A stretch of DNA of 64,000 nt from positions 124,001 through 188,000 of the forward strand of contig JAGKQI010000088.1 in NCBI GenBank assembly GCA_018806915.1. The letters are read 5' to 3'. The notes beneath the pieces are model-generated. The model saw nothing but the letters and a program-made list of their open reading frames with translations, was not told the origin of the DNA and ran no database searches. This DNA comes from Phytophthora colocasiae (lineage: Eukaryota; Oomycota; Peronosporomycetes; Peronosporales; Peronosporaceae). This document shows positions 11,556 through 21,455 of the stretch, in pieces (the first letter of the stretch is position 1; each line of letters starts with the position of its first letter). Both the position numbers and the translations under genes were made by a program.

Positions 11556-13736
11556 TTAGAGTTGTTGACCCCCTGTTTTGGTGTCATTCTGCTCCTGGAA
11601 GCGGTCCAGATATCCTCCTTCTTCCATCAGATCAAAAAAATGTCCTTGACCCTTCTGAACTAGCTCAGTTGGGCTGGATAGCTCCTTCACCCGGCCATCA
11701 TCCATGACTAGTATGCGGTCCGAGTCCAGAATCGTATCCAGGCGATGCGCGATCGTGAGCACAGTCGACGATTTAAAGACCTCGCGAATTACTCGCTGCA
11801 AGGCTTGGTCTGTGGCATGATCTACCGCCGCAGTTGCTTCGTCGAAGATCACGATACGGGACTTCCGGAGCAACGAGCAAACCATGCATAGCATCTGTCG
11901 CTCACCTACACTAAAGTTCTCGCCATTTTCCTCAACAAGTGCATCGAACTTACCATCTTCCGCTTCGATGCGTGAACCGAGTCCAACCCGGCGCAGACAT
12001 GTCCAGAGTTCGCCATCGCTGAAGTCGTCGAAAGGGTCCAAGTAGTTACGCAGGGTGCCCTTGAATAACACAGGATTTTGCGGGATAATGGAGAGTTTCT
12101 CTCGCAGCGTTGTCAAACCTATTGTGCTGATATCCACACCGTCGATTGAAATTGATCCGCCAGCGAGCTCATTAATACGGAAGAGGGCCATGGTCAAACT
12201 GGACTTGCCAGCACCTGTGCGGCCAACAATGCCAAGTTTTTCCCCACCACGCACTGTAAAGCTCAGGTCGCGAAGCACTAACTGACCTTGATCTTTGTAT
12301 CGGAAACTCACGTCACTAAATTCGATCGATCCAGCTGACGGCCATTCTTCCGGGTGTGACGGACTGGGAGGGTCTAGTGGGCGGCGCGATGGTGCTTCTT
12401 GGATAATATCAGCATACTCTTGAAGCCGCTCCGGACTCACCATCATTGGCTCCACTTGTGAAAGCGCCTGAACCAACCTCTCGAGATTCTGGGGCACCTT
12501 CAACGCGTAAGAAAAAGCGAGACCAATAACTGCTGCTCCGAGTTGATGACGGAGCAACACAAGTGAAGTTGTGACTATCAGCACCAAAAGGCTGCCGACA
12601 AGCTGGATGTGCAGTGAGAACCACTGAGAAACACACAACTTCCCGTACCAAATCTTGTTGTTGTCGTCCAGCTTGATACTGTTTGTGACCTGGAAGCGAT
12701 CCACATGACCATGGCCATAAGCTCGAATAACCGCTCCACCGTCCACTGCTTCGGACAAGTGATTCAACACTGGGGCCTGTGTAGTCTTGGATAGCCGCTG
12801 TAGTTCCCGAGCGGGACGAATGTAAAAAGATCCGATCCGATAGTAAAGGTAGACAACTGGGATGAGAAGGAGCCCTTTCCAACGGATAACAATTGCAGCA
12901 GTGGCAGCACTGCATCCGACCGAAAAGATCGTCGACGACATTCGGCTGAACAGTTGTGGAATGTTCGCGTCCACAACAGACACGTCCCCACCGTAGCGGG
13001 TCAAAATGCGTCCAATTGGATTCGCATCGAAGAAGCGCATGGGTGCGTGCATGAGAGCATTTGTCATAGCGTCAAACATCCGTCGTGCTGCTCGTAAGCC
13101 GTAAACAGCCGTCATGTACATCCGTGCGAAAACCATGGACGCTGAAGCAAGGCCAAGCGCGGCGTAGACACTCAATCGGTAAGACGTGGATTCACCACTG
13201 TTGACACTGTTACTCGACCACGCACCCAGCCAAAAGTCACTGGAAATCTGAAGAGTTTGCCAGCACGCCGATGTCATCAAGAAGACAAATACAATCGGGA
13301 AACCACCAACTGCACGGTAATATGCGCTGAATACATGGTTGCTGACGTGTCCCTCAACGCGCTCTTCTGCGTCCACAAGCTTCCCTAGTCTTGTCAGCTC
13401 AGCAGTGTTATCACCAGCGACAGACGACAGGCTTCTTAGCTTTACTTGCGCACACGGAGTGCATGGTGAAACCAATGCCATTTCAGTGTCACACTCGTAA
13501 GTTTCGTCCGCCAATTCATGTGCGTAGCTGCGATCACTATCATTATCGGTGCGAGCTTCTTTGCCAAGAAGTGCATTCGTATCGAGATGTTCGTCGCCGT
13601 TCTCCTGGTTCACACCGCTGGATGATTCGAAGTTGACAATTCCATACGGATGGGCAGCAAATGGAGACACAAGTGGCACCTCGGTATCAATCGGATTCTC
13701 AACATGGTACGTTTCCACTACGTAGTGTTCCAACAT
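11556..13736 (-). CDS. ABCC/MRP-type transporter, C-terminal half (TMD2-NBD2)
   Basis: Second half of a full-length ABC transporter of the ABCC (multidrug-resistance-associated) family; ATP-driven export across the plasma or vacuolar membrane. It contains the second membrane domain and nucleotide-binding domain 2: Walker A GRTGAGKSSL (about residue 1128 of the joined protein), signature FSVGERQ (about 1232) and Walker B IVIFDEATAAVD (about 1251), the glutamate-containing canonical site typical of MRP NBD2. The ATG at 13736 is probably not a real start: the preceding half runs into this frame at 13719-13725, where one extra base separates G-T-L from V-V-E-T. With that base ignored, the protein is about 1350 aa. 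The shift could be a sequencing error or a true mutation. Confidence 0.9.
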   Translation of the reverse strand: MLEHYVVETYHVENPIDTEVPLVSPFAAHPYGIVNFESSSGVNQENGDEHLDTNALLGKEARTDNDSDRSYAHELADETYECDTEMALVSPCTPCAQVKLRSLSSVAGDNTAELTRLGKLVDAEERVEGHVSNHVFSAYYRAVGGFPIVFVFLMTSACWQTLQISSDFWLGAWSSNSVNSGESTSYRLSVYAALGLASASMVFARMYMTAVYGLRAARRMFDAMTNALMHAPMRFFDANPIGRILTRYGGDVSVVDANIPQLFSRMSSTIFSVGCSAATAAIVIRWKGLLLIPVVYLYYRIGSFYIRPARELQRLSKTTQAPVLNHLSEAVDGGAVIRAYGHGHVDRFQVTNSIKLDDNNKIWYGKLCVSQWFSLHIQLVGSLLVLIVTTSLVLLRHQLGAAVIGLAFSYALKVPQNLERLVQALSQVEPMMVSPERLQEYADIIQEAPSRRPLDPPSPSHPEEWPSAGSIEFSDVSFRYKDQGQLVLRDLSFTVRGGEKLGIVGRTGAGKSSLTMALFRINELAGGSISIDGVDISTIGLTTLREKLSIIPQNPVLFKGTLRNYLDPFDDFSDGELWTCLRRVGLGSRIEAEDGKFDALVEENGENFSVGERQMLCMVCSLLRKSRIVIFDEATAAVDHATDQALQRVIREVFKSSTVLTIAHRLDTILDSDRILVMDDGRVKELSSPTELVQKGQGHFFDLMEEGGYLDRFQEQNDTKTGGQQL

Positions 13737-15609
13737 CGTCGATGGTCACTGCTCGTGTAATGTGCGCCGACTCGATGATCTCAGGATTGTGAGTCACAAG
13801 AATGATCGTTTTGTTCTTGAGTAGCCCCAGCATGCACTTTTGGAAGATCTCGTTTTGTACGATAGCGTCCACAGCTGACAAAGGAGAATCCAGGATGTAG
13901 ACACTAGCATCACTATAGCAAGCGCGAGCCAACGCAATTCGTGCTTTTTGTCCTCCTGACAAGTTGATACCACGCTCACCAATTTCGCTAGCATCACCTG
14001 CTGGTAGCGACTGTAAATCTGCAGTCAGCGCACAAGCATCCAGGACCTTCTCGTACTTCTTACGGTCATAGAGCAGGCCAAACAGAATGTTATCGCGGAC
14101 AGTCATATTTTGAATCCACGGCTGTTGCGAGCAATACGCCACACTCCCACCAACAAAAACTGTTCCGTTGTGTTTCACCATTTCACCAAGAAACGCAGAG
14201 CACAGCGAAGACTTGCCACAACCTACAGGGCCGTGCAAGACCACAAACTCTCCAACCTTCACTTCCAGATTCACGTTTCTCAGTATTGTTGTGTCATGAT
14301 CCCATCCGAATTCGCCGTCCTCGACGGCAACAATAATCTTTTTGATGACATATTTTTCACCGAGAGGATGGTCCATAGGTATGACATTGTCAGGTTCCAG
14401 CTCTGGCATCTCAAGGAAGGCCCCAATTCTTTCCAGAGCCACCTTGGACTGTACGAGCATGGGTACAGTGTTCGTAATCATGCGAAGTGGGCCCTGGATG
14501 AGTTGAAACAGCGCGATGCTGGTGAAGACAATCGCCGGAGTCAAACTTCGATGCATGACACCAGTATAAACCCCGAACGACGCCACACTAATAAAAACAG
14601 GCATTCCCCAGAGCATGACGACGCTCAAGCATGCAAGCAAACGCCGTCGAAAAAGATGTTTCATCTCCTCCGCACGCGTATCCTTAATCTGACCCATCAA
14701 TCGGTCCTCCCACGCGTTAAACTTGACAATTTCCACAGCCTTGAACACTTCCGTCACTTTCTTCATCCGGACGTCTTTGCTTCTTCTGTAGACTCGTTGG
14801 CACGCGAACATACACTTCGAAATGAGATGATTGATGCCCAGCATCGCCACAATCACACTAACTCCTGCAAGTGCCGCCAAACCCAGCACGTCGTACAGCA
14901 TGTAGCTCACAATAGCGATCTGCAACGGGATCAGCCACAGCTGATGGATCAAGAACGCCGTATCCAGGATCGCGTCGCTATCAGAAGTGTACATGTTGGC
15001 AATAGCCCCTGTGGATTTATCCCTGCGTGCCTCAGCATTTAACTTGAGCGTCTTCTTGAACATCAATGTCTTTACCGACGCCACCAGCTTAATAGCGATG
15101 ACTTCAGAGTAAAACCTAGCATAATTATCAGCCAATGCTTGCATTACTTGAGCTGCAAAGAGTGTGACGACCCAGAAGCAAATAGTCTGCAGCACTGGCG
15201 TCTCGTCCTCTGGGTCTTCCTCAGCTAAAGCTGAAAGACTGGAGACAACCTCCTTAAGTACGACTGGTCCCAATAAGTTGCAAAGCATTGAGACGAGGAA
15301 TGCGACGCCTGTAAGAAGGATACGACGGCCAAAGCACACGATAGAAGCCTTATACATGGACTGGGATGCCTCGTAGACGATTGAGAAGCGGTAGGACGCC
15401 GTATTGGCCTGTAGATCCCAGCGTAGCGGCCACACGTCGTCTCCATCGAGCTGCTTGTGTTGACCAAGCGACATGAGTGGCCGCACCCAGTCAAGAAGAA
15501 GGCGAGACAACCAGCCAGCGGCATCTTGAGGGTGGGGACTGGACTGACGCTTGGAGATGGAGTGATCGAAGGTGTCGTACGACTTGAGCGGCAGCAGCTC
15601 CGGCGTCAT
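13699..15609 (-). CDS. ABCC/MRP-type transporter, N-terminal half (TMD1-NBD1)
   Basis: First half of the same ABCC transporter. The ATG at 15609 is chosen because an initiator element lies 22 nt upstream; the open frame upstream of it has only a TTG. Several hydrophobic spans form membrane domain 1. NBD1 shows Walker A GPVGCGKSSL (about residue 461), signature LSGGQKARIALARA (about 549) and Walker B VYILDSPLSAVDA (about 569). The residue after the Walker B Asp is Ser rather than Glu, which is the degenerate NBD1 site typical of ABCC proteins. The frame ends 12 residues after the single-base shift at 13722, in a short out-of-frame tail. Confidence 0.9.
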   Translation of the reverse strand: MTPELLPLKSYDTFDHSISKRQSSPHPQDAAGWLSRLLLDWVRPLMSLGQHKQLDGDDVWPLRWDLQANTASYRFSIVYEASQSMYKASIVCFGRRILLTGVAFLVSMLCNLLGPVVLKEVVSSLSALAEEDPEDETPVLQTICFWVVTLFAAQVMQALADNYARFYSEVIAIKLVASVKTLMFKKTLKLNAEARRDKSTGAIANMYTSDSDAILDTAFLIHQLWLIPLQIAIVSYMLYDVLGLAALAGVSVIVAMLGINHLISKCMFACQRVYRRSKDVRMKKVTEVFKAVEIVKFNAWEDRLMGQIKDTRAEEMKHLFRRRLLACLSVVMLWGMPVFISVASFGVYTGVMHRSLTPAIVFTSIALFQLIQGPLRMITNTVPMLVQSKVALERIGAFLEMPELEPDNVIPMDHPLGEKYVIKKIIVAVEDGEFGWDHDTTILRNVNLEVKVGEFVVLHGPVGCGKSSLCSAFLGEMVKHNGTVFVGGSVAYCSQQPWIQNMTVRDNILFGLLYDRKKYEKVLDACALTADLQSLPAGDASEIGERGINLSGGQKARIALARACYSDASVYILDSPLSAVDAIVQNEIFQKCMLGLLKNKTIILVTHNPEIIESAHITRAVTIDDVGTLRSGNVPC

Positions 15610-15630
15610 GATGCTTGCACTCGACACGGC

Positions 15631-15646
15631 CAATTGCGGAATGAAG
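15631..15646 (-). promoter_or_regulatory. oomycete initiator (ABC transporter)
   Basis: The minus-strand 16-mer CTTCATTCCGCAATTG matches 13 of 16 positions of the consensus GCTCATTYYNCAWTTT. It ends 22 nt upstream of the ATG at 15609, the usual short 5' leader in oomycetes. Confidence 0.7.
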
Positions 15647-16155
15647 TGATTAGGTGATGAAGATCAGGAGTGATGGTCAATTGGATACCATAAAAGTGCG
15701 AGCAGATGGATGACATGCCCCCAAGTTCGTAAGTTCCTGCGTGCTGGTCTCGACTGTAGAGTGAATATATGTAACAAGGTTGGTTGGCTCATGGTTGGTT
15801 GCTATGGCTGAGATAGGCCTCGTTTCGGGCTCGTACACGTACATCATGTACATGTACTACATGTACTACATGTACCTGCGAGTTAGGGTGTATCATCAAT
15901 GGGGCTAATTGTTTACACCCTTTTCTCGCATCAAAATGATCTGTAGCTATTATTATAGTACAGCTCAACGACCAGCATGTCTACCTTTTTCAATGGCCAG
16001 CAAGCCTTGCTGGGCCTTCAGTGTTCATCGTGAGTAGCTTTCAAGGAGGAGGCTGGCCGATTTCTACTTCTGGGTCCTTCATCGGGCTGGTGGATGCCAC
16101 GCACGCAATGAGGTGACTAATCTCTTACTGTACCAACATTCTTGCTTGGCAAATA
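15647..16155. other. intergenic between ABC transporter and MSP gene
   Basis: No gene is called. A plus-strand mini-frame starts at 15977 (19 codons) and is followed by a GTGAGT donor-like site, but no downstream exon could be matched. The TACATGTA cluster is listed separately. Confidence 0.35.
15834..15875. promoter_or_regulatory. TACATGTA/ACATGTAC array
   Basis: Four overlapping palindromic ACATGTA units in 42 bp, about 190-240 bp upstream of the initiator of the ABC transporter gene. TACATGTA-type elements recur in oomycete promoters, so a regulatory role is plausible but not shown. Confidence 0.4.
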
Positions 16156-16915
16156 CTAATGTAGCATTTTAACCAAACTCATCATATTAATACACAAACC
16201 TATTGTAGAAAGATCTTCATTCAGCCGCAGTGTCTCGACTTCAGCTCGTTGCAATCGCTGCTGTGTCTCGGAAAGATCGTTGATCAATTTGTCCCGTTCA
16301 TTCGTCAGTTGGGCCACAAGTTTCTTCAGCATATGAACCAGCTATTGGCAATTGCAACCTTCTATGCCTTACCTTATCACGCTTCTCCCACTTGCGGTGA
16401 ATATCAGCATCATTTATCGCGCACTCGAACCTGACTGGGACATTTTCTCGTAGATTTGGTAGTGTCAATGAAGTGACCGGTGGCTTCGCTTCTTCGTGCC
16501 TTCCTCCGACAAAATAGCAGGACAATTTCTGGTTGTAAAGGACCTGTTTGTCCTTCTGTGTCCACAAATTCAGGAATGGTTTGCCCACATCTTTCTTTAA
16601 TCCCTGCTTGGAGAGATCGAAGACATCAGTACCAACATCGACACTCTGAACAAGGAACTCATCGTTGATCATGTCCAGCAAAAGCATTCGGTCACACTGC
16701 AGAATAATTTCAATTGAAATCGAGCTGTTGGGGTTCAGGATGCCTTGGTTGGGTCGCACCAGGTAGCCTAGCGGCTGTGTTGTCATCACCTTGAAAGCTA
16801 TCGCCCTACCAGCATACATGTTGGTAATCATTAGAACTGTCTGCGGTGCGCTGCCATTTACATGGAAGACTAGCGAGCTCGGATCAAGAACCAGACTTGT
16901 GCTACTGCTTGCCAT
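16156..16915 (-). CDS. MSP-domain protein with C-terminal coiled coil
   Basis: Predicted two-exon gene, 236 aa. Exon 1 (16915-16373) starts at an ATG and encodes a major-sperm-protein/VAP-type beta-sandwich (VFHVNGSAPQTVLMITN through LVRPNQGILNPNSSISI, about residues 10-75). A 49-nt intron (16372-16324, GTAAGG...GAAG) is inferred from the paralogue next door. Exon 2 (16323-16156) encodes a helical tail (VAQLTNERDKLINDL...TQQRLQ) typical of a coiled coil. MSP/VAP proteins usually bind FFAT-type peptides at membranes; no C-terminal membrane anchor is visible here. If the intron is not used, the frame ends at 16298 after a non-conserved tail. A second intron near 16200 is possible. Confidence 0.7.
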
Positions 16916-16999
16916 CTTGCAAATTGGTACGTTTTGCCGTCATTTGCTGTCAAAAGTTGGAAACAGAAAGAAATTGACTTCACAAACCTAGACTGAACA

Positions 17000-17846
17000 C
17001 TACTTACTAAGGGATTCTTGTTGCGCTAGAGCTTCCCAAACATCACGAGCGTAGATTGTAACTTGCTGCAACTGCTGCTGCGTCGTGGCTAAATCTTTCG
17101 CCAAGGCATCTCGCTTCATTGTCAGCTGTGCTACAACCTCCATCAACTTTGGAACAACACAAATGACTTAGTCTCGAGCATTGAACAATTAAATCGACAC
17201 ATTTCCCACAAACCTCATCGTATTTGTTTTGCGTGGCAGCATCCTGTACTTGACTGCGGATCTTCCAACCTTCCTCACGCGCTGGCATCCGTGTCGATGC
17301 CGCCCATTCTGCATCTTCATCATCGTTGTCTTCCCAGGCGACTCTCGATTGACGTAACTGTTGCTGCAGCTGCTGGACCTCGTCCTCTATATCTCGATAA
17401 AAGAAGCACATTAACTCCTTACTGGAGATCGACTGTCTGTCCACCTGTCTCCACATCCTCTTAAGCTCACTTGCCATCTCCTTCCAGGTCCTCCTCTTCG
17501 ACCGAGCGTAAAAGCTCTGATCCACCTCCACACTCTGAACAAGGAACTTGTCATTGATCCGCCGTCTCTGGATTGTGTCCAATTTCAGCAATTTACAGCA
17601 TTCTTCTTTCAGTAGAACCAACGTGACTGATACTGTACTGTTTGGCTCTATAAATCCCTGATGAGGTTGAACCAAGTAACTACCAGGTCGCTTTGTCTTC
17701 ACTTTGAACGCAACCAGTCCATTCTCCGACGCATTTTGAATCGTCAGAACAGTCTGAGGCTCTGTGCCCTGCTGTACATGGAACTTCACAGTATGCGCAG
17801 GCTCCAGGATCACACTCGAGCCAGGAGGCAGCACTACGTCCACCAT
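17000..17846 (-). CDS. MSP-domain protein, tandem paralogue
   Basis: Predicted two-exon gene, about 259 aa. Exon 1 (17846-17214) encodes an MSP-type domain (VILEPAHTVKFHV, LTIQNASENGLVAFKV, YLVQPHQGFIEPNSTVSV) and then a Gln/acidic-rich linker. A 67-nt intron (17213-17147, GTTTGT...CAAAG) is in phase 0, and exon 2 (17146-17000) gives LMEVVAQLTMKRDALAKDL followed by TTQQQLQQ and a TAG stop. The start is uncertain: the frame is open to 17912, but only TTG lies upstream of the ATG at 17846. Both this gene and its neighbour share IND(K/E)FLVQSV(E/D)V after the MSP fold, which marks them as a tandem duplication. Confidence 0.7.
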
Positions 17847-17935
17847 ACTTCTCGTAGAATCTGATTCTACATCAACCTTACTTCTATTGGTCAAAACAAT
17901 GCTTCTTTTCAACTAATGAGCTTACCTTATCACAA

Positions 17936-18340
17936 TCTCATCGACTATTGGTTGTAAACCAAGCATACAAATGTCCATACAATTATTAAGTCCACAATAA
18001 TGCTGGCAGGCTTCGTAGTGCCCCACGCGCACTACCGAGTGTTCCACGGGGATCCAGCGGCAGATTCACAGCATGCAGCACCTAATGATCAGTTCCCCTT
18101 GGCTCTGAGTCCTCGTAGAGTGGAGGCTGCTCCTACCGACCTCCATTTGAGGGAGTTCGCCCAGTTAGAAGTCCAAGTGAAGGCTCTACAGCTACAGGTA
18201 GCTCAGCACGCGAACCCTAAGGCTATGGGGAAGGCAGTGGCTGGGTCTCTAGCTGAATGCTTCGTGTTCTACTCGAGACTGCTCACAGTAGAATCGTTCC
18301 CCTGGCCAGACTTCCTGGCGGCCGTGTTCACGAAGTTGCC
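17936..18340 (+). repeat. module A, copy 1 (ORF of about 114 codons)
   Basis: First of three copies (others 32551-32990 minus, 47090-47510 plus). It holds a frame MLAGFVVPHAHYRVF... with a helical QLEVQVKALQLQVAQH stretch that I do not recognise. The copy is cut at its 3' end: where the other copies continue with KLAEHFATR and a stop, this one jumps into INTS7-like sequence at about 18341. Its left edge at about 17936 is the boundary between the ordinary host block and the repeat block. Confidence 0.6.
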
Positions 18341-18344
18341 ATAA

Positions 18345-18543
18345 GGAAAAAAAAGGTCAAGTTAGCACTTTAAAACAGTAGTTTCACAAGTTCTACCCGT
18401 TCGACCTTAGAAGGGTCGTTCACTTGTGCTAAATGGGCTCTTGCTCTCTGGAAGACCCGTAGAACAGCGCTCCCGACGATCTTGTTCTCGCTACAATAAA
18501 AAATAACAATAGAATTAGTACCTTCTACGAAATTGCCTGTGTG
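18345..18543 (-). pseudogene. INTS7-like 5' fragment, copy 1
   Basis: About 200 bp matching the exon and flanking introns at the 5' side of the INTS7-like gene (compare 47523-47720). The exon frame reads SAILRVFQRARAHLAQVND in the better copies. Here it stands alone between module A and the MULE, with no downstream coding sequence. Confidence 0.7.
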
Positions 18544-18820
18544 TTCTACCTCGGGAAAAGTGCGTCAACAAAATTCGAATGGGGCGTCGGCAAAAGACAG
18601 AAATGGGCTTGAGCAAAATGCTGTGTAGCCAGCTTTTAACTACCGTACATGTAATTTTTGCTAACATCCACAAACTAACACTCACAGCCTCACAAAGCAT
18701 TAGGAAGGACGGTCGGGTGGGTGAAGCGAAACGCCGAAGATTTCTCGGCATCTCGACATCGTCATTTCCTGTAGCTCGGCACAGCGCTTACACGCACGTA
18801 TCTCTCGAGGGTCACGCATG

Positions 18821-18946
18821 AATCCACAATAACTCGTACCGAGTTAAACTGAATCACACTGAATCCACAATAACTCGTACCGAGTTAAACTGAATCACAC
18901 TTAATCTACAATAACTTGCACCGAGTTAAACTGAATCACACTGAAG
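18821..18946. repeat. MULE subterminal tandem array, 3 units
   Basis: Units of about 41 bp, each with the near-palindrome AACTCGTACCGAGTT; the last unit is variant (CTTGCACCGAG). The other MULE copies hold 4 (28846-29008), 6 (36751-36998) and 6 (43076-43320) units. The motif also occurs near the opposite end (about 20515-20570), as expected of transposase-binding sites. Confidence 0.8.
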
Positions 18947-18993
18947 GTGTATTAATTCGCATGAACGCATACCAAAGGTGCACTAAAACTGAA

Positions 18994-20461
18994 TTACATG
19001 GGAAAGTATTGAGATGCCATATATTGTAAATCGATCTCGAGGAGATGTTTTAGAACTAGATCAATCAAGTAGTTCGTCTCGCAGCAATGCTTGGCATACG
19101 CGAAGGCCGGCCTATCCGACTTAGTGATCGTTGTAGAAATATAGAGAGGAACATCAAGCACATGCAACACGCGAACTTGATACTCGGTATCGGCTCGAAA
19201 ACCACGACAGCCTTCGATTTTTTCATCCACTTTGCTGTCCTCCTAATCTCGTCATTTGGAGCTGCAATACTGTTCCTCGAAATAGTTAGAGAACGATATA
19301 AGACACGGGTCAGCTCTCCGTGAGGCTATAATGCGATCTTTAACCGCACAATACTCCATGCAATTCGCCGTAAAATGCATGTCCATAATTCCATCATGAC
19401 ACCCTGTGTAGCCTGAAGGTGCCTCGTCTTCTTGTGTACGTTGTACAGGACGTGAAAGAAGCACATTAGGTACTTACACTCACTAAATGCGTCCACGCTT
19501 CGCAGGGTGTTCAGTTGTGCATCTTCGGCATCACCCATTATGGCATCAACGCTCAAACCCGTGCCGAAAACTCTCCGGTAAAGTTTCGCAATACTTCCAA
19601 ACGCCATTTCATACTCGCGATGCGTTCGCTGACCAGGATAATCGCCACTAGATGATACTTCCTCGATCGGTCCGAAAACCCGCAAGTTAGAACCGGGTAG
19701 CCTAAGTCGCTTAACTTGAACGTAGCGTCCGTGTGGAATAGCCGAAAATGCTCCGGACCTCACAGCTTGTGAACTTTAGTAAGCAGGCTAAGCGTCGATA
19801 CACCTAGAACAAACGGATCTTCAGCACTTCTTTTTCCGATGCGAGGAAATCCATCGTCTTCAACATTCGGACCAAAGAGAAATGCTTTGCCATTGTCAAT
19901 ACCATCAACAAATGGATGCTCAACTGTTAGTTTCTTCACAGCTTCCCTTGTATTGCGAGACAGATTCGCACGTCGAAGCCTTTTAACACAGTCAGCGATT
20001 TGCGTCCTGGACGGGATGCCTAGTGTTTGTGTAGAAACCTCAGATGTGCGTCGAAAATTGCTCCAGATGCGACGAGGACGGACACCGAAAGAATCCATTT
20101 TTGCGACGTAAAGCCTTACTTCATCTGAAATAGGAACGCGGTGGGTGCCTGTGCATGGTCCTTCTCCGCGAAAATGCGCTTTTCCGTTAGAAACCACGCG
20201 CAACGCTGACTTTGATGCACACGTCCAGTATTTCCACTGCACACTGCACTGAGAGCCGTCGTGTGCAGTCTCGATTGCCGCGCAACTTGGGCTGATGCAT
20301 TCGAGTCTACGCTCGACCATTTCGTGATCGGCGTCACAAATCTGACAGTTGAGATTCCGCTTCACGTAGATCCCTGAGCAGCAAAATGTCGAGGCCCGGT
20401 GCTTTTCAAACTTACCACTTGTTGCATGCTCAGCTAGTAGTTGCCAGGCAATGCGTGGCAT
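18994..20461 (-). pseudogene. MULE transposase remnant in M1
   Basis: Mutator-like transposase broken into several frames. The N-terminal part (20461-19760, 233 codons) has a Cys/His-rich region (CQICDADHEMVERRLEC) and ends at a TGA after TKVHKL. The next frame holds the first catalytic Asp (HTDATFKL), then FGSIAKLYRRVFG...MGDAEDAQLNTLRSV and the MULE-typical CFFHVLYNVHKK (19763-19326), then a C-terminal piece (19230-18994). The TGA after TKVHKL and the frame change around it occur in all four copies, so the damage predates their multiplication. Confidence 0.8.
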
Positions 20462-20789
20462 TTCCTGACAGAAATGGAAAGTGGAAGCTTGGAGGTGCGA
20501 ATTGGTCCTAAATTAACTCGGCACGAGTTTTTTTGAGTCCATGTCTCGGATTAACTCGGTCCGAGCAAATTTGAAATAGGTCGGCCCGAATAAACGGCGA
20601 GTTATTTTGAATCATGGAGCCTGGCTGTGCAATTTCAAATCTATTTTACCGAGCCACCAAAATCTGTTTGCTTGCGCACCAAAACGTGGTGCTGCTTTTG
20701 CTGAAGCCTTTTTAGTTTTGCTGAGACCCAATCTCGTTTTGTTTTCGCACCTAAAGGTGTTTGTTGGCACCCCGGTCTCTTCTACCTCG

Positions 20790-20940
20790 TTCTACTACTA
20801 CTACATGTAAGTACCTTGTAGCAAAGTACCGCGTACTACATGTATTCGGTATTCTACGTTAGATCACGAAGTAATAATACTGTAGTATCTTGTAGGCCGT
20901 GAAAGAGAAGCTGATGTCATTGAAGCGTTGAAACACTTAT
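20790..20940. other. flank beyond M1
   Basis: Contains TACTACTACATGTAAGTACC and a second TACTACATGTA motif. Part of it (TTCTAC, CTTGTAGCAAAGT) is shared with the empty MULE sites. No gene seen. Confidence 0.4.
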
Positions 20941-21441
20941 TCATTGCACCTGCTCGGGATATGGAATACAAAGTGCATACTGCTCAATGGTTTGAGGTGT
21001 CTTCTTGGTGAAGCCGTCGTAGTTGTCTGGTGTAAGCAAAAAGAAGAGTCGATTGCCATTCGGACCCAGTTTCGCCAAATCATTTGCTGCCCCGTCCTTG
21101 ATGGTATGCGTTTTTCCCACAGTCATCTGGAATCCACCGAACTCCGGCATCCACGCATCAATAGCAGTATAGTTCGATGCCCGAGGCACGTACAGCTGAT
21201 TTGCTTGTTGACCGTCTTCCACCCGCTCCACTATTTGCCGAGACAACGATGACTTTGGGATTGTGATGAAATCGTCATTACCTGGGTTGTCTCGTTTGCG
21301 TTTCATCGCGTCGTGCATTCGCTTGTCGGTGCCAGGCAACAGAGAAAACCTGAAATCTGTACCTCCAAGTCTGACTATTGTACCACATACTAGAATCTCA
21401 TCAGTTAGGGAATAGGGGACTACTGATCTGCCATTCGTCAA
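20941..21441 (-). pseudogene. restriction-endonuclease-fold (RHS/Crinkler-type) C-terminal fragment, copy 1
   Basis: Open frame of 166 codons without an ATG. The end of the protein (YVPRASNYTAIDAW, GGFQMTVGKTHTI, RLFFLLTPDNYDGF, QYALCIP) resembles the conserved C-terminal block of RHS/Crinkler-linked proteins of trypanosomes and oomycetes. That block is thought to adopt a PD-(D/E)XK nuclease fold, with the AID Asp and the FQMT Gln in the active-site positions. The family call is from memory of the pattern. The 5' end is cut about 14 bp before the divergently oriented JmjC-like gene, so this looks like a truncated piece. Four copies exist in the window. Confidence 0.45.
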
Positions 21442-21455
21442 AAAGATAGCACGCC

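Larger units (their letters stand above)
18554..20779 (+). mobile_element. MULE copy M1 (2226 bp)
   Basis: Element bounded by the direct repeat TTCTACCTCG (18544-18553 and 20780-20789), a 10-bp target duplication in the 9-11-bp range of Mutator-like elements. The ends share an imperfect inverted repeat (GTGCGTCAACAAA at the left; GTGCCAACAAA when the right end is reversed). Subterminal palindromes of the type AACTCGG..CGAGTT lie at both sides. Two sites elsewhere in the window (32539-32548 and 47513-47522) carry the same 10-mer once, without the element. Confidence 0.8.

Noticed and set aside
14110..15042. 310-codon plus-strand frame opposite the ABC transporter
   Set aside because: Antisense of a strongly conserved coding region; the residue pattern (His/Arg/Thr-rich, no domain) is a mirror of the real gene's codons.
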